Shown: positions 1 to 12,854, counted from the first letter of the stretch. The stretch: 64,000 bases of DNA from Hirundichthys speculiger (GCA_018398805.1 JAGFBZ010002020.1:1-64000); one strand, 5' to 3'. Translations and numbers: made by a program. Notes: a model not told the origin generated them from the sequence alone.

Positions 1-331
1 GTCTTCAGGGTATTGATTTGTGAAAATCAGACACCGGTACTACCTTGTGCCAGTCACACTATTTGCTATTTGATGGATTTATCCCAATATTTTCTGAAAA
101 ACAGTTTTTAATCTCAAATTGAAAATATAAAGAATATAAAAACTGCTAAAAGTCATGTCAATTCAACCATAAGGACACAGTAAAAAGCAAAGCATACAAC
201 AGAAGACAGACAGAGGGAACACAGAGAGGCAGGTGTTGGAGGCAGCAGTGGGGGAACAAGAGTAATCCAGAGTGAGGAGATGGAGAAGAGGATGAGAAAG
301 ATAAATTAGCATTTATTTTGTTGGAGCCCAC
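1..331. other. plekha7: plekha7 intron, partial
   Basis: This is intron sequence downstream (in transcript sense) of the exon at 332-385, and it runs off the left edge. It is AT-rich. A reading frame crossing it on the minus strand is only read-through from the exon past its donor. I see no further exon or repeat in it. Confidence 0.6.
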
Positions 332-385
332 CTTCAGATCTAGATACTCCAGGTCCTTCTTCAGTTGTATGTAAGTATCATCAGC
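332..385 (-). CDS. plekha7: plekha7 exon, start of coiled-coil region
   Basis: This 54-bp exon encodes 18 residues, ADDTYIQLKKDLEYLDLK, nearly the same as the human PLEKHA7 segment that follows SAPSLHGK. It leads into the coiled-coil part of the protein, the region of the family associated with p120-catenin and Nezha/CAMSAP3 binding. The acceptor on the minus strand ends in TTTAAAG and the donor reads AAG|GTGGGC. Both borders are phase 0, which fits the preceding exon at 1879-1962. It is the last plekha7 exon in the window; the rest of the coiled coil and the C-terminus must lie to the left. The frame is intact. Confidence 0.93.
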
Positions 386-1878
386 CTTTAAATGAGCAGT
401 GGAGAGATAAATCATTTGAAATGAATCTGTATAGTATAACGGGTGACCAGCTGTTTAAGCTTTTGCTAACAGAAGTTTAATTATCTTGATCTCAATTACA
501 GTGCACTGCCGCCTCACTGTTATTATCTACAGTTGTAAAAGTGAAACTCTAATTAGGTGATTGTATAATTTTTGAGTTGGTTCAATAGGTCATGTGTGAC
601 CTTGTACACAACTGAGCAACACACATCTTGTGCATGATATGCGGTCAAACTGAGAGTTTATATTTCTTCATGAGCATGGAGAATGGCCAGAAAATGGTTA
701 GATGTCAGAAATTGGGTGGAGTTGTCATTACTGAGCACCACTGCAGCTTCACTGTGGTCTGCTAGTCTAACAGCAGTTTATCCTCATGGGCTCATAGGGT
801 TAGGGTGGTCTAGTGGCTGCTTCAGAATGATAACCCCTTGAACAAAAGATTTATCAGTGCACACAAATATAAATGTGTGGATCATACGATCCTATAGTGG
901 TTATGCAACATCATACATCTTTCAAGCTAAGAAGAGTAGACAAAACAAGAACATTCGACAAGCAACATGCGTCAAATATGGCCAATGACTTCTTCAAAAT
1001 ACAATCACAGAGCTCAGATAGCATTCTTCATGTTTAGATAAGTAACACTAGCTCAAAACTCACACGTGTGTAGCTACTAAGTACAGTAGCGCCCATGCCA
1101 AAATGGTTGAGTAAGGCAGACAACCAAGCAGGACCAACAAACTGCAGAGACTTTCAAAATGACAGGGAAATGATGTGTAGGAATAGCTGGGGAGAGGGGG
1201 ACCACATTGCACTGGCAGGGGATGCAGTATGCTACGTTAGGGAAGAGTGAGGTTCCCTGACCTGCATGCTGGGGCCCAGAAGGCTGTTGTGCTGTGGGTG
1301 CTGCAGGTGAGCGAACGCATTGCTGGGGCTATGCACACCAGCCATCTTGGCCTGGTGCCTTCGAAGTTGAATGAGGAGCAGAGTCAACTCCTCTGGCTGT
1401 AGCCAAGCCCGGGTTTAGGGGGTCAAAGGCCAGTGAAAGCACAGAGGAATGAAAGAAAATATTTGATAACTATCGGAGGACTAGAATGGCTTGATCAACA
1501 GCAGCTCAGAGCCAAGGGACACAGAGACCTGGATACTGCTGCTTCCATTATTTTAAATGTTGCTGACACAAAATAACATAGCCAGAATTGCAGCACGCAA
1601 ATTCTTTTGGAAGGATGATTTATTGTCTGAACAGAGGAATTACCAGAACTGATATATTATACATATACAGTATAAGATCGTGGGTCGTAAAGTCACACCT
1701 CTGGATTCTGCATCATGATACTGTCACTGATGAGCTGCATTGCTCAGATTTTTGGATCTGATTTAACCAATTTCTACCTGTTCAGGATTCTCCACTAAAG
1801 AAGTATTTTAACATAATTATTTACATGCATATTAAAGGATTCAACAAAGTTATGAAGGCAATACAAACAGAGTCATAC
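386..1878. other. plekha7: plekha7 intron
   Basis: This intron lies between the exons at 1879-1962 and 332-385. I see no repeat with clear ends and no coding segment. Composition is ordinary AT-rich intron, with a somewhat GC-richer patch around 1190-1440. Confidence 0.6.
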
Positions 1879-1962
1879 CGTTTTGCCATGCAAGCTGGGA
1901 GCACTGACAGTGTGTGTGATGTAGCCCATCGACGGCACGGACCTTCTCTCTATTTGGGAAGT
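1879..1962 (-). CDS. plekha7: plekha7 exon, conserved RRS..SAPSLHGK segment
   Basis: This 84-bp exon encodes 28 residues starting TSQIERRSVPSMGY and ending SAPSLHGKT. It matches the human PLEKHA7 stretch DRRSMPSMGY...SAPSLHGKS almost residue for residue. This is the short conserved serine-rich motif just before the coiled coil. The acceptor TTTTTCCACAG is strong and the donor is ACG|GTATGA. Both borders are phase 0 and join in frame to the exons at 5248-5788 (upstream) and 332-385 (downstream). A nearer AG (CCAAATAG) exists, but using it would drop conserved residues, so the upstream AG was chosen. Confidence 0.93.
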
Positions 1963-4900
1963 CTGTGGAAAAATGCAATACAGCTCCTTGTTATTACAAA
2001 TCCTATTTAAAGCCAAACAGAATGTATAATTCATTAAATAATCTTGTTGAAAGTGAGAGAAATATTGCTCTATCACCCCAATCAAAGTTAAACCATTGCC
2101 TCAAAGTCTGAAAACAAATTTGACTACACAGCAGATTTATTTTTTTCATCCATCCCTTTCTCCCTTTCATCATTCCTACACTTATTTGAAACAAGGTGTG
2201 CCCCGAGTTTCAGGCGCGCTACAGGGCTCAGAAAATGTGACATTTTTGCTTAACACACGGAATTAGTGAAAAAGCCAGGCCCACTACAGAACCTTAAAAG
2301 GACACAAACAACAAGAGATTTAATTAGCTACACATAAATTAGACCAAACCTGCTTTCTTAAAATAACATTTGTTTGCTACTAGCAAGAGAAGCACTGTAA
2401 GCCATTCCTTTGAGAATCCCATGCCACAGTTTTTTTTTTGCTGTATAATAGGTTTTTTATTTAAATGCAAGATCAGAAGAAAGAGTCCGCTGCTGATGTT
2501 TGAGATACAGTAAAGATGTTTATAGGGTGCTGAGAAGCCCTGGGCAAATTGGATTAGCCGCTAATAAAACATACTTCTTAATGATATTCCACAGAGGCAT
2601 ACAGATTGCTGTTACTTTGCACTCCAGCCAGAGAACATCATCAGCCTCAGAGATGCTGGGTGCACCAAAGCTAAGTTCTGACTAAAATTAGCCGCCATAA
2701 ACACTGCCTCCTTGCACAGGCACTGTGGCTGCCTTTGTTAAAAAACGCATCTTCCTTTAAAGGGCTTCCTATAATTGCGCATTGCTCCATTGAGTGGTTG
2801 TAATTAGTGTCTTGTCACTTTGGTGAATGATGACAGCAGCAGAGCATCTGCAACACTTTGTTTACTTGTGCAAGGCCATTGGGCTGGTTGTGAGGCTTGT
2901 GTGCGCAGGCAATTGTGGTGACGGTTTGGTTTGGAGGGAGATCTTTTCACATGTGGAGGGTGTGGTGGAGAGACAGCGCAGGGTGTGGATAACAGGACGT
3001 CCCCTTGCTCCGGCTCCTGTGGCGGCAGTGGTGCTGTCTGAGCATTATGCAGATTTAGGGGAATGGCAGAGCAGCGAGTTTTCACTCATGCACACTCACA
3101 CCACCTGTGGAGCGCGCCTGGGTGTGGACTGTGTGAATTGGCGGATGATTCACATGAGCATCAAAGTGTGAATGCTGAAAAGTTGGAGCCTTCTCAGGCT
3201 CCTCATGCTGAGCTTCCCATGATGCCCTTGTGAGTTTGCAACATGTTGACATCAGATACCTCGCATCCACTCTCCAAAGCTACCGTGAGAATGAGAGCTT
3301 TGTCATTTGGCTTATTACGTGTGATTCATCCAGCCTTACTTGAGTCCCACACAAATGACAGAGTGCTGATGTTTACTGTGTGACTGTATGACAGTGCTGT
3401 GTTAAAGACTTGATATCTGAGGATAAGCAAATTTATGGAGGGATAGATTTTTATCTATCTACTCTTTATTTACCATCACACTGTTGTGAGTGTGATAGCA
3501 AGCAGGGGAGCCACTACTGCTTCTTCTTCTTCTTCTCACTTTGATGGGAATGTTCCTAACATACAGGACACACTGAGGAGATCAATTACAGCAGCTAGGA
3601 CTGCAGCTAGCTATTCTTACTTCTAGTTTATCTGCCAGTAATTCTCTTGATTCATTATGAAAAGAAATTGTCCATGTGAAGCCAGAGTTCAGTGATAAAT
3701 GCCTGCAACAGCATTACACTGTGAAGGCAAAAGTTCAATCACATTATGTTTATGCAGACAAAGGAAAAGGAAGGCCAGAATAAAACTACTAGCTCATTGT
3801 CAAAATACCACCTCGCTAATTCATTGCTACGACAAACACAGCATGCAGCCTGCTGACGCCAAAGCCCACACCATGTTTTTTTGTACTGCTATCTTGTCCA
3901 CCTCCACAGTAAACCTAAAACACTCACAATTTCTTGAACAATTTGTATTCCTTGTTTGTTTTTTTCAAAATTGTTTTTAAACTGATAAAAAATATAAGAT
4001 GAGACATACAGTATTATCTTTCTCCAAACTCATTTAGGCCTGACGGAACATATGCATGTCTCTCCTCTTCAGACCTGTTGGGGTTAGTGTTGCATTATCA
4101 TTTTAAAGACACACAAACAGTTTATTAGAAAAAAAAATGTACTTGTAAGTGTAACGCACAATAAATCAGGTTTAACCTACTAATTTATATATATATATAT
4201 TTATAGTTAATTTATAGGCTGAAAAATGACATCTTTGGTGGCCATTTTTCAGTTAGGTTTTTTTAAACCGTCAGGTTTTAGCAGTCTGTTTTCATAACAC
4301 CAAAATTTTATGATTTTTTTTTTTTTTTAATTAAAGAAAGCCTTGCTTCTGAATGGGCTAAAATGGCTAAAAATCAGGGAAATTAGTAGGCAAATATGTG
4401 GATTTTGAGGACATTTCAGACAGCAACTCAATTTTACCTTAGTGTGCAACCCAACTCCTGGTACAGGCTGTGGTTATCTCTCATCTCAGCTACTGGAATA
4501 CTCAGGTGAAAATGCTACAGATGGTCCAGAATGCAGCAATATGTCTGGTGTTTAGCAAGCCAAAAAGGACACTTGCCACTCCATTACTCATTGAACTCCA
4601 CTGGCTAATCACTAACGCTGGCCTACAAAGTGACACCCAGGTGCACTCAGCTGTTTCAATTCAGTCCTAAGGGCTTATGCTCCTCCTTGTCCAGTATGTT
4701 CTTTTCAAGAATGTCATTTGTCTCTGCCAATTCTTTTGCACAAGCGGTCTCACTCCAGATTGTTCTCATTTCTACTTCCATGAAGGTGGATTGAGCTACT
4801 CAATGCTGTCAGAGCAGGGCTATCACTCTTTACCTTTAAGAATTTTTTTGAAGACTCAATTCTTTTCACACCTCCATTCCATTTAATGTCTTCAGAACCC

Positions 4901-5247
4901 TAAGACCCTAAGCAGTTTGTGCTTACATAAACCTCTACATGAGTCATTTCAATGACATTAAGCAGTTCATTGAACTGAACTAAGCACAAAAAAGTAAGGA
5001 AATTTGTGTTTGGTAGAGTATTTCTTTGTAGTAACAATGGTTCTTGGCAACAGAGCATGTTTTTTACAGGTGTGCCACGATTTAAAAAGGAAATGATCAG
5101 GCTTTCCAGTGGTCTAAGATTTATTGCCAAGAAGCATTGTTATAACAAAGTGTTAATCCACCTAACACAAATGCAATTTGCTAAATACCTGAGGACAGCA
5201 TATAAAAATGTCAGAAACACACATGTTTATGTATGCAAGTGTCCTAC
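1963..5247. other. plekha7: plekha7 intron
   Basis: This intron lies between the exons at 5248-5788 and 1879-1962. Apart from the LINE fragment at 4440-4880, I see only short low-complexity tracts (poly-T near 2431 and 4315, a short AT run near 4186). Overlapping open frames on both strands at about 2800-3170 have no recognisable protein features. Confidence 0.6.
4440..4880 (+). mobile_element. degenerate LINE fragment (C-terminal part of ORF2)
   Basis: Two short open pieces on the plus strand resemble the C-terminal region of fish jockey/L2-type LINE polymerases. One contains MVQNAAICLVFSKPKRT followed by TPLLIELHWL, matching the usual QNAAARLVF..PK..H.TPLL..LHWLP pattern. The second, about 150 bp downstream in another frame, contains HSLPLRIFLKTQFFSH, like the LPL..R....FK..LKTHLF end of such proteins. 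It is truncated and frameshifted, and lacks all catalytic motifs. It sits inside a plekha7 intron on the strand opposite to the gene. The family is assigned by motif only. Confidence 0.6.
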
Positions 5248-5788
5248 CTGAGAAAGATGGGCACAAATATGGCCAGGGGAGCTAGATCTTGTGCTATCGC
5301 CAGGGGCCATGTCATCCAGGGGCCTGACTGTGCGTCTGTCTGAAGGGGTGTGTGGCCTGCGTGGAGACAGAGGTTTAAAGGAAGAGGGGATTGATGGTGG
5401 GACTTCACATGGTGATGGAGGGACTGAGATCGAGCGTGGCATCTCCACAGTAACTCTGAAAGAGGAAGAGTCTGTGAAGTTAGGACCAGTGTAAATGGGA
5501 GCAGTGGGGCTGCCATGACGGAACTGCTGCCGCTGCTGCCACTCGTAAAGCTGCCACACCATCCCCTCCTTGGAAGCCATTCGTTCATCAGTGGACATGC
5601 GGAAGTGGCTGACCCGGTCATGGGCATACTTATAGTCGCTGGGCAGTTTGCATGCTGCTGGAGGAGAGCTGCTGCCAGATGGGAGACGGTGAGACTTTGG
5701 CAATGACTGATAGGTGGCATCTGCTGTTCTGGACTTGGGCTTTAAAGGAGGAGTCCGCCGAGGAAGGTTGTACTCAGCAGAAGGCACG
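5248..5788 (-). CDS. plekha7: plekha7 large linker exon
   Basis: This 541-bp exon has no internal stop. It encodes about 180 residues of the region between the PH domain and coiled coil. Recognisable PLEKHA7 signatures, in order, are YQSLPKSHRLPSG, LPSDYKYAHDR, MVWQLYEWQQRQQFRHGSPT, MPRSISVPPSP and RRPHTPSDR. All have close human counterparts. The segment is rich in Pro, Ser and basic residues and is probably unstructured apart from the WQLYEWQQRQ helix. The acceptor is TGTGTTAG (phase 2 entry) and the donor CAG|GTAGGA (phase 0 exit). Both match the neighbouring exons at 6021-6449 and 1879-1962. The frame is intact throughout. Confidence 0.95.
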
Positions 5789-6020
5789 CTAACACAGAAA
5801 AAGAAAAACAATGTAATCTTTTACTTTCATGTTAAAAAAACACAATATCATCTAAGCACAAAGAGAAATTCTAACCTACATTAAAATATGAAATATAACA
5901 ATTGAACAGTTCTAATATGCAGTCTTCAGACTATCCACTAGAGGGAAGCATTTGTATGCGGTCGTTTCATCATTTATGCTGCTGAAACAGTGAAATGCTG
6001 GCTGATGTAAATTGACTGAC
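5789..6020. other. plekha7: plekha7 short intron
   Basis: This 232-bp intron between two large coding exons is AT-rich. Its donor is AAGAG|GTCAGT and its acceptor follows a short pyrimidine tract ending GTTAG. It contains nothing else of note. Confidence 0.8.
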
Positions 6021-6449
6021 CTCTTTGGCACGTCCCCTTTATGAATTTTGACCCACTGCTCCACCTGAGCTAGTGTATTCTTCCTCTGAACGTGTTTTTC
6101 AGGGTCTGCCCGTGAAACAAAACCCCTCTGATAGACAACATTTCCATTTTGCTCTGGTGGTAATGCCACTTGAATTACAGTCTGCTGTCCATTCTTGTGC
6201 GCGACACCATTGACATTGTCTGGAGACAGTGCCTCTACTCTTTCCTGTGGGACTGACTGGCTGGGCTTCCCCTGGATCTCCAGTCTATACCTCCCCTCAT
6301 CCCCATGAGCCAGTCTGATGCCATTATCCTGAAGTTCCTGTCTGTCTGTCCTGTGAAGGCTTTCCAACTGAGATGACTTCTGGGTGATGTGGATGTGGTT
6401 TGTCTGTGGGACTGCTGGCTGTGTTACTTTCTCCGGTTTCTCCACTTCT
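6021..6449 (-). CDS. plekha7: plekha7 post-PH linker exon
   Basis: This 429-bp open exon encodes about 143 residues just after the PH domain. It begins EVEKPEKVTQPAVPQTNH, matching human MEKVERQAVPQANH. It ends with PEKHVQRKNTLAQVEQWVKI, matching the human block PEKHSQRKSNLAQVEHW. The middle is poorly conserved and shorter than in human, which is usual for this linker. The acceptor TTTTTTGCAG is strong and the donor is AAGAG|GTCAGT. Entry and exit phases (2 and 2) agree with the exons at 8364-8542 and 5248-5788. No frame breaks. Confidence 0.95.
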
Positions 6450-7237
6450 CTGCAAAAAAAGTGAGATAAAAAAGTGCCAAGCAGCATAAGCAATATAATG
6501 TTATTATATTGCTTTATACAGCCTAACTTAAAAGTTAAGATTTAGAAAAAAGAAGTATTACAATACTTAATCTTTTAATGATTATAAATAGTAAAAGTAT
6601 TTAACGATTACCCAATTTTATCTCATCTCCACACAGTTTATTATGATGACGTGCAGCACTTGTCTTAAAACAAGAATGAAGTGGTGAATAAAGAATACGA
6701 TATGCATCCCAGTTAGCCTGAAGTGAACCCAAAGGTAACATCTCAATCCATCTGAAGACACACTAGCAAACACAGTCTGATGCATTACTGAGCATGTCTC
6801 AGAACAAGTGCAGGCCCACAGGGTGTTTCCATAACTTTGTTTTACTTTTTGAGTCTAGATGAAGGATAAAATCGAGCTCTTTAGAGTGCAGCTCTTGATG
6901 GGAGAGCAAATCCCCAGAAAACTGGAATGACAGATGCTTTTGTCTTCATCAAATAGCTTGGCTCAGTGTGTGCCACTATTTGTTGTGCATCCTGCTGATG
7001 GAGTGTGCGATTAATTTGCTAATTTCTGAACAAACAGCCACCCAAAGGTCAATTCTCAAGAGAAGAAATAGTAATGAAAGGTGTATTTTAGATGACTGAA
7101 GAACAGATTCTGGTAGATGGCAGACATAATAAGTGACCACCTCATACAAATCTTTTTCATTGGTGCACAGTATTTCATGTAATTAATGTTTAATGTCACT
7201 GAGCGTTCTAAGGCTGTTATGTGAGATGCCTATAGAA

Positions 7238-7724
7238 CAGTGGTTCTTAACCTGGGTTCGACTGAACCTTAGGGGTTTGGTGAGTCAGTCTCATGGGTTC
7301 GGTGGAGGTCAAGACATGCACCAGACTCATATGATTCATGATGACACGCCCGCTTGGCCATCACTGGCTACAGCTGATCACGTTACACTGCTTGGCCAAT
7401 CTGTGCTGCAGGGAATTTGATGGGCTCAGTAGTCGACTTATGACTGTCATGATGCTACATTGTGTGATTTCTTTAATATTTTAATCCATATTAATAAGTA
7501 AGGTATGTAATTCATTCAGTTCTTGCATTGTATTGCTTTTGTTTTTTGAACACAGTGATGTTAATGCACGGTTCATTTTGTGCACCAGTAAAACATATAC
7601 CTATGTCTTGAATTTGAAAAAAAAAAAAAAAAATCATATTTTATTTTTCAATAAAGAAGGGTTCGGTGAATGTGCATATGAAACTGGTGGGGTTCAGTAC
7701 CTCCAAGACGGTTAAGAACCACTG
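7238..7724. mobile_element. hAT-type MITE with 8-bp target duplication
   Basis: This is a 487-bp element with inverted ends. The left end is CAGTGGTTCTTAACCTGGG and the right end is GGTTAAGAACCACTG. The CAGTGGTTCT terminus is typical of a widespread hAT group. The flanks are CTATAGAA at 7230-7237 and CTCTAGAA at 7725-7732, matching at 7 of 8 positions as expected for a slightly diverged hAT target-site duplication. There is no transposase, only a poly-A tract near 7618 and short frames, so it is non-autonomous and would rely on a related full element. Confidence 0.85.
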
Positions 7725-8078
7725 CTCTAGAAGGAGGAAAACAAAAAAAAAGGAGAAGTACTAACCTCCTTTGGTCTCTAGGTGGCATTTTTGCATCGAA
7801 GATTTAAGCCATGCACTACATCTGGCTTGTCAGTGATGTCTAAATGCAGTTCATAATGCATATACCACAGATATTGAATTCCTGGAGTAAAAAATGTTTT
7901 GGTGATCATTCTGAATATTCAATGCTCAATATTCACAGGGTACAAAGAGAAAGTATGCACACAAATAGTCTTTGTACTCTGTAATTACTCCTATGATCTG
8001 AACTTGCACCCAAACCCAAGAAAACCCATTCCCAGTAGAGCAAACAAAGATGCAGTATGCAGGACCCCCTCCCCCCAA

Positions 8079-8108
8079 CACACACACACACACACACACT
8101 CTCTCTCT
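8079..8108. repeat. CA/CT microsatellite
   Basis: A perfect CA run of about ten units is followed directly by a short CT run. It lies in a plekha7 intron about 250 bp from the last PH-domain exon. Confidence 0.9.
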
Positions 8109-8363
8109 ACTTTGGTCATTTACCATCCCTTTGCATGACACCTACCTAAAAATCATAATTTACTGGAAAAAACAGATTACGGAAAGATTACTGAAAGATG
8201 CTGATTTTTTCTATATTTTCACCTTGGGATATCTGAATATTTGATGTGCCTTTTATGATAAACTATCAAAATGTATTTAGCCCATAGAGACTGCTGTGTT
8301 ATTTGTGCTGGAGGAGCCCAAACAACTTGAGAAGCGAGCTGCAGTCAGTAGAGGGAGACCAAC

Positions 8364-8542
8364 CTCTTCATAGTGTGACTCTGCTGCATCAGCGCAGCCT
8401 GGTTCATGGCCCGGATCCAGCCATTCATGTCTTCCTGTGTGTCCGCACTGAAGAAATATGTCCGCATCCCGCAGTGTTCTGCCTGTGAGCCAATCACAGA
8501 GTTCTTATTGTAAATGTAGGAGCGCATTCCAGTATGGCTCGC
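8364..8542 (-). CDS. plekha7: plekha7 exon, C-terminal part of PH domain
   Basis: This 179-bp open exon encodes the last strands and C-terminal helix of the PH domain. It reads SHTGMRSYIYN, then GSQAEHCGMRTYFFSADTQE, then DMNGWIRAMNQAA. Human PLEKHA7 has GMRTYYFSADTQEDMNAWVRAMNQAA at this place. The invariant PH-domain tryptophan of the C-terminal helix is present (NGW). The acceptor is CTCTTTGATAG with a long pyrimidine tract and the donor is AAGAG|GTTGGT. It enters in phase 0 from the exon at 16208-16308 and exits in phase 2. The frame is intact. Confidence 0.96.
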
Positions 8543-11500
8543 CTATCAAAGAGGGAGAGATCAAGAGGCAGAGAAAGAGACAGGATGGATTCTTACTAAA
8601 GCTGCAAGAGGGGATGACGAATAAAAAAAACTTTTTCTTCATTGACAGCTGTCATGTCAGTGAAGTTTTACAGCAACATTTCACAGAAAAAGAAAAAAGG
8701 GAGGGAGCAAGCGCTGCAGAGAAACAAAATAAAAGTTTACTGTTTCTGTAAAGAAGAAAAAAGGACAGGTTATGTTTTCCTTCTGACTTTCAATAAAGCA
8801 CTTGCAATCCCTTTAGCACAGATTTTGGAGGAACCAACCATACAGAAGCTGAGAAAATGCACTTATGAGCTACTTTTACCTCTTTAATGAGGGTACACAC
8901 ATAACCACACATCCTACATATCAGCTTACCTGATTTAAATTTCTCTGTTGTACTGCAGATTTATACTAAGATTTCAGTTGCTCAGCACGGCCACCAAGTC
9001 CTCCAAATTCCACCTACTCACCAAAGTAAAGAAACATTCAGCAGCTTTTGGCTGCAGCTGATCACTGTATCTCCTCTTCATTTTAGTATTCTTCATACAG
9101 AAATATTTCAATTTTAAATCTGCATAAAAATATATTGTACTGACCGACTTACTTAAAAAAAAAGTTTAAAAAGGCTTGACTCAAAATGTATTTTGTCACA
9201 TTAACTGGGGCCTTATATTGTAAAACTATATTAAATGTATTAATGTGAAGAAGGGGGCAAATTGCATATGGCGACAGAGATTAAGTAAAATGCAATAAAA
9301 GCAGAGGAGTTCATCCTTGGGTACAATTTGACCCCTTCTCCTCACTATCACATTATGATGAAAAGCGATAAGTGATGAGCATGTTGACAAGACATATACC
9401 AGAGCCAATGAGATATCTTAGATATCTTAGGAAATATCAGCACATTTCAAATGCTTTTCACTTTACACTCTATGAAGTCTGCTACCTCATACAAGAAATG
9501 AATCAAATGATATTGATTTAATTCTTGCGCAGCTGTACTGTATGAGCAGTATCTACTGCAGCCTTGTCATGGGCCTCTGATACAATCTAAAGTTAAATGC
9601 ATATACAGTTTTTCTGTGTCCAATTAGCTTACATACATTGTCCAAACAATAATCAAATTTGTTACTGGGCATATAAGACAAAGTGCTGAATTTTTTCCCA
9701 AAATATTTCCATGTATATCATACGTTAAAACGACTGTAATTCATGTGTGCTCTGGCATTGTCCATAGATGACTTGCTGTAGTCATGCTTATTCGTGGTAA
9801 GACCCAAACGCACATTGAGGCATGTGCACCACAAGATAAGTAGCAAGTTATGAGCCAAAATGAGGTGAGGATGGTAGTTTACCGATGAGTCTAAAGTGAG
9901 ATCAAATACCTATTCATGCAAGACAGGAAGCCTGTGTGACTCAGGACGGCCGCCCACAGAGAACAGTACTCACTCCGCCCGCGCAAACACACCGGGTCAC
10001 AATGGTAGGCAATTGACCAACAGGGAATGAGAGAAAGACAGTGAGATGAGCAAAAATAAGAGAACAGAAAACAACAGGAAGTTACAGCTGATCAGTGCTG
10101 AGTCAAATAGAAAGAACAGAAATGGCTGCAGGTGCGGTCTTTTGGCATCACAGAAGCAAGAATGGGCAACACTGGCAGCATCGTATATGTGTTGAGAGTG
10201 GAATCCCAGTACAAGGCATTACAGTGACCTTTCATTTTCTACATTTCACTCCCATGCAGGATGGCTGTTTTAACTCACATTATCACGTATTTTGTAAAGT
10301 AATTCATAGTAGATGCCTGGAGCTTTGTCGGTCTGGAAGACCTCATTGACTGAGATGCTGCCATGGTTTCTTTGCAGTTAATAAATTTTCTACATAATAG
10401 GATCTCCTGGTCTTTGTTGCGCGATGGTTCGCATGGAGCTAAAAGAGGCTGGGGAAGCCCTTAAATATAACGTGGTACAGCAGAACCCATATTCATTACG
10501 TCCCCTACATGCATACACTACCTGACAAGCAGGGAAGGAGATGGTGGGCGGTCTGAATGTACTGTCACGAGAGGGCACGATTATCATACAAATTTCATTG
10601 TATGTAATTTAATCTTTAAAGGAGGGGGGATGCCACACGTGCGCCCGCACACACAATCATAATCACACAGTCAAGTACTTCCACTCCAACACATTTACTC
10701 ACAGAATCCAAAAAACAATTAACCCAAGTACAAAGGAGCTGAAAAGATTGCAACAGAATGCCCTGAAGCTCCAGCAGTGCATTAAACATGCAGCCATTAT
10801 TGTGCTTTGCAGGAACCCCCTATTTCCACAAAAGAGGAGTTGGATAACGTTCCCCTACAGTAAACATAAATCCTTTTGCTTTCCTCTGGCATATTTCTGA
10901 CAAAGATGAAATAATGCCGCATACTTTTATGCAAAAGTGATACTACTATACTGGATGGCTGTAACATACCATTAAAACTTCAGTGAAAGTGGAAAGCCCT
11001 GCAGTGGGAATACCATATTACACACTGCACTGCGTTATTAATAACAGGTGAAAAACACCAGGGGATGCAACAATCTGCAGGGGTAATTTGATGAGATCCA
11101 CTGCCATTGTTTTAAAAGATCTCGAGAAATTTCATCAGATTTTTCAGAACTGCACAATTTAGTGGGTGAGATACTTGGAAAAAAATGGTAAAATGCAAAA
11201 ATAAGAAGTATTTTGAGCAGTCTATTGTTTATATATATAATCATATGTCAGTGCTAAAAAAAAGTTCCTCTTCCGTATGTACAATGGAAATATATACATC
11301 CCAGTTTACATTAGACGCTATTGTTTTTAAAAATCTTTTTTCTTTCTTTTTTTTTTTTTTAACTGGTTTAGGAAAATAGTTTAGCATCATTACAAATGCA
11401 GTGTTTCCGGTTGTCCATGAGTCCATAGAAATTATGATGCATGAAATGGTAAATCAATGTTCTAATTATAACTTGAGCTGCATGATACTATGAAAACATG

Positions 11501-11746
11501 CAATGGAAACCAGGACTTTAGGATATAGTTGTGATATGGTTGTGAGGTCTTTCTGCACTACAGCTACAATTAACTCCTAACAGTTAATAGCCTATGCAGA
11601 CACTTAAAAACATTATTATTATTTTGATTCCGCGATGTTCATATTGCACATGTTAATATTATGATAACAATACATTTTCAATGTATTATGCACCCCTAAT
11701 TATGATCTAAAATAAACACCATGACTGTGATCAAAAACTGAAAATA
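8543..11746. other. plekha7: plekha7 intron, left part
   Basis: This is the first 3.2 kb of a 7.7-kb intron. Apart from poly-A/T tracts and a GC-richer patch with CACACGTGCGCCCGCACAC near 10630, I see no exon, mobile element or RNA gene. The remainder of the intron is mostly the Tc1 copy at 11747-15997. Confidence 0.55.
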
Positions 11747-11800
11747 AAGTTGAAACCAGAAGTTTACATACACTGTATAAAAAGACAAATAACCTTATAA

Positions 11801-11999
11801 CCGGGTACTTCAGCTTCCTCCCACAGTCCAAAGACATGCATGTTAGGTTAATTAGTAATTCTAAATTGCCCGTAGGAGTGATTGTGAGTGTGCATGGTTG
11901 TTCGTCTACATGTGGCCCTGCGATGGACTGGTGACCTGTCCAGGTGTACCCCTGCCTTTCGCCTGAAGAGAGCTGGGATAGGCTCCAGCAGATCCCCCC
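11801..11999 (+). repeat. 5'-truncated tRNA-SINE tail inside Tc1 copy A
   Basis: The sequence starts GGGTACTTCAGCTTCCTCCC and runs through TCCAAAGACATGCATGTTAG and GCGATGGACTGGTGACCTGT to the GCTCCAGCAGATCCCC tail. It is the 3' two-thirds of the same SINE that is complete at 32807-33170. The tRNA-like head is missing. It interrupts the Tc1 sequence cleanly on both sides, so it inserted later. Confidence 0.8.
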
Positions 12000-12854
12000 T
12001 TCAAAGTCAAAAGTTCACATTTCCTTAGTATTTGGTAGCATTGCCTTCAAACTGTATGACTTGGGTCAAACATTTTCGGTATTCTTCCACAGTTTTCTCA
12101 GAATAGTTTGTGGGAATTTTGGCCCGTTCCTCCAGACAGAACTTGTGGAACTGAGACAGGTTTGTAGGCCTCCTTGCTCATACACTTCTTTTCAACACTA
12201 TCAAGAGGATAGAGATCAGAACTTTGTGATTCCCACTCCAAAACACTGACTTTGTTTGCTAAAGTCACACTGTAGCCAATTTCCCGGTATGCTTAGAGTC
12301 ATTGTCCCTTTGGAAGATCCATTAGCTGTAACTTCTTGGCTGATGTCTTGAGATGTTGTTTCAATATTTCTACATAGTGTTTTTTTCCCAATGATACCAT
12401 CTATTCTGTGAAGTGCACCAGTCCCTCCTGCAGAGAAACACCCCCATAGCTGCCACCCCTGTACTTCACAGCTGGGATGGTGTTCTCAGGTTAGCAAGGT
12501 CATTATGGCCCAACAGCTCAATTAATTTCCATCATACCACAGGACAAGTCTCTAAAAATTCAGGTCTTTATCCCTGTGTGCATTTGAAAACTGTAATCTG
12601 GCTTTTTGCTTTTGGATTAATGGGTTCGTCCTGACTGAGTGGCTTTTCAGCAGATGTTGGTATAGAACTCAATTCACTCTGCATAATAACACTCTCACAC
12701 CAGCCTCAGCATCTTCACAAGGTGTTTTGCTGTTGCTCAGGGGTTGATATGCACATTTTGCACCACAGCACATTCATCTTTGGGACACAGAACTTGTCTC
12801 TTTCCCTTGTGGTATGATGACTGAACATTCCCATGGTGTTCATACTTGCGTATA

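Larger units (their letters stand above)
6450..8363. other. plekha7: plekha7 intron with MITE and CA repeat
   Basis: This intron lies between the last PH exon and the post-PH linker exon. It holds a complete hAT-type MITE at 7238-7724 and a CA/CT microsatellite at 8079-8108. Otherwise I see nothing. Confidence 0.7.

Noticed and set aside
2804..3171. Overlapping open frames of about 93 and 114 codons on opposite strands
   Set aside because: They lie inside a plekha7 intron in slightly GC-richer sequence, have no motif, no splice context and no family resemblance.
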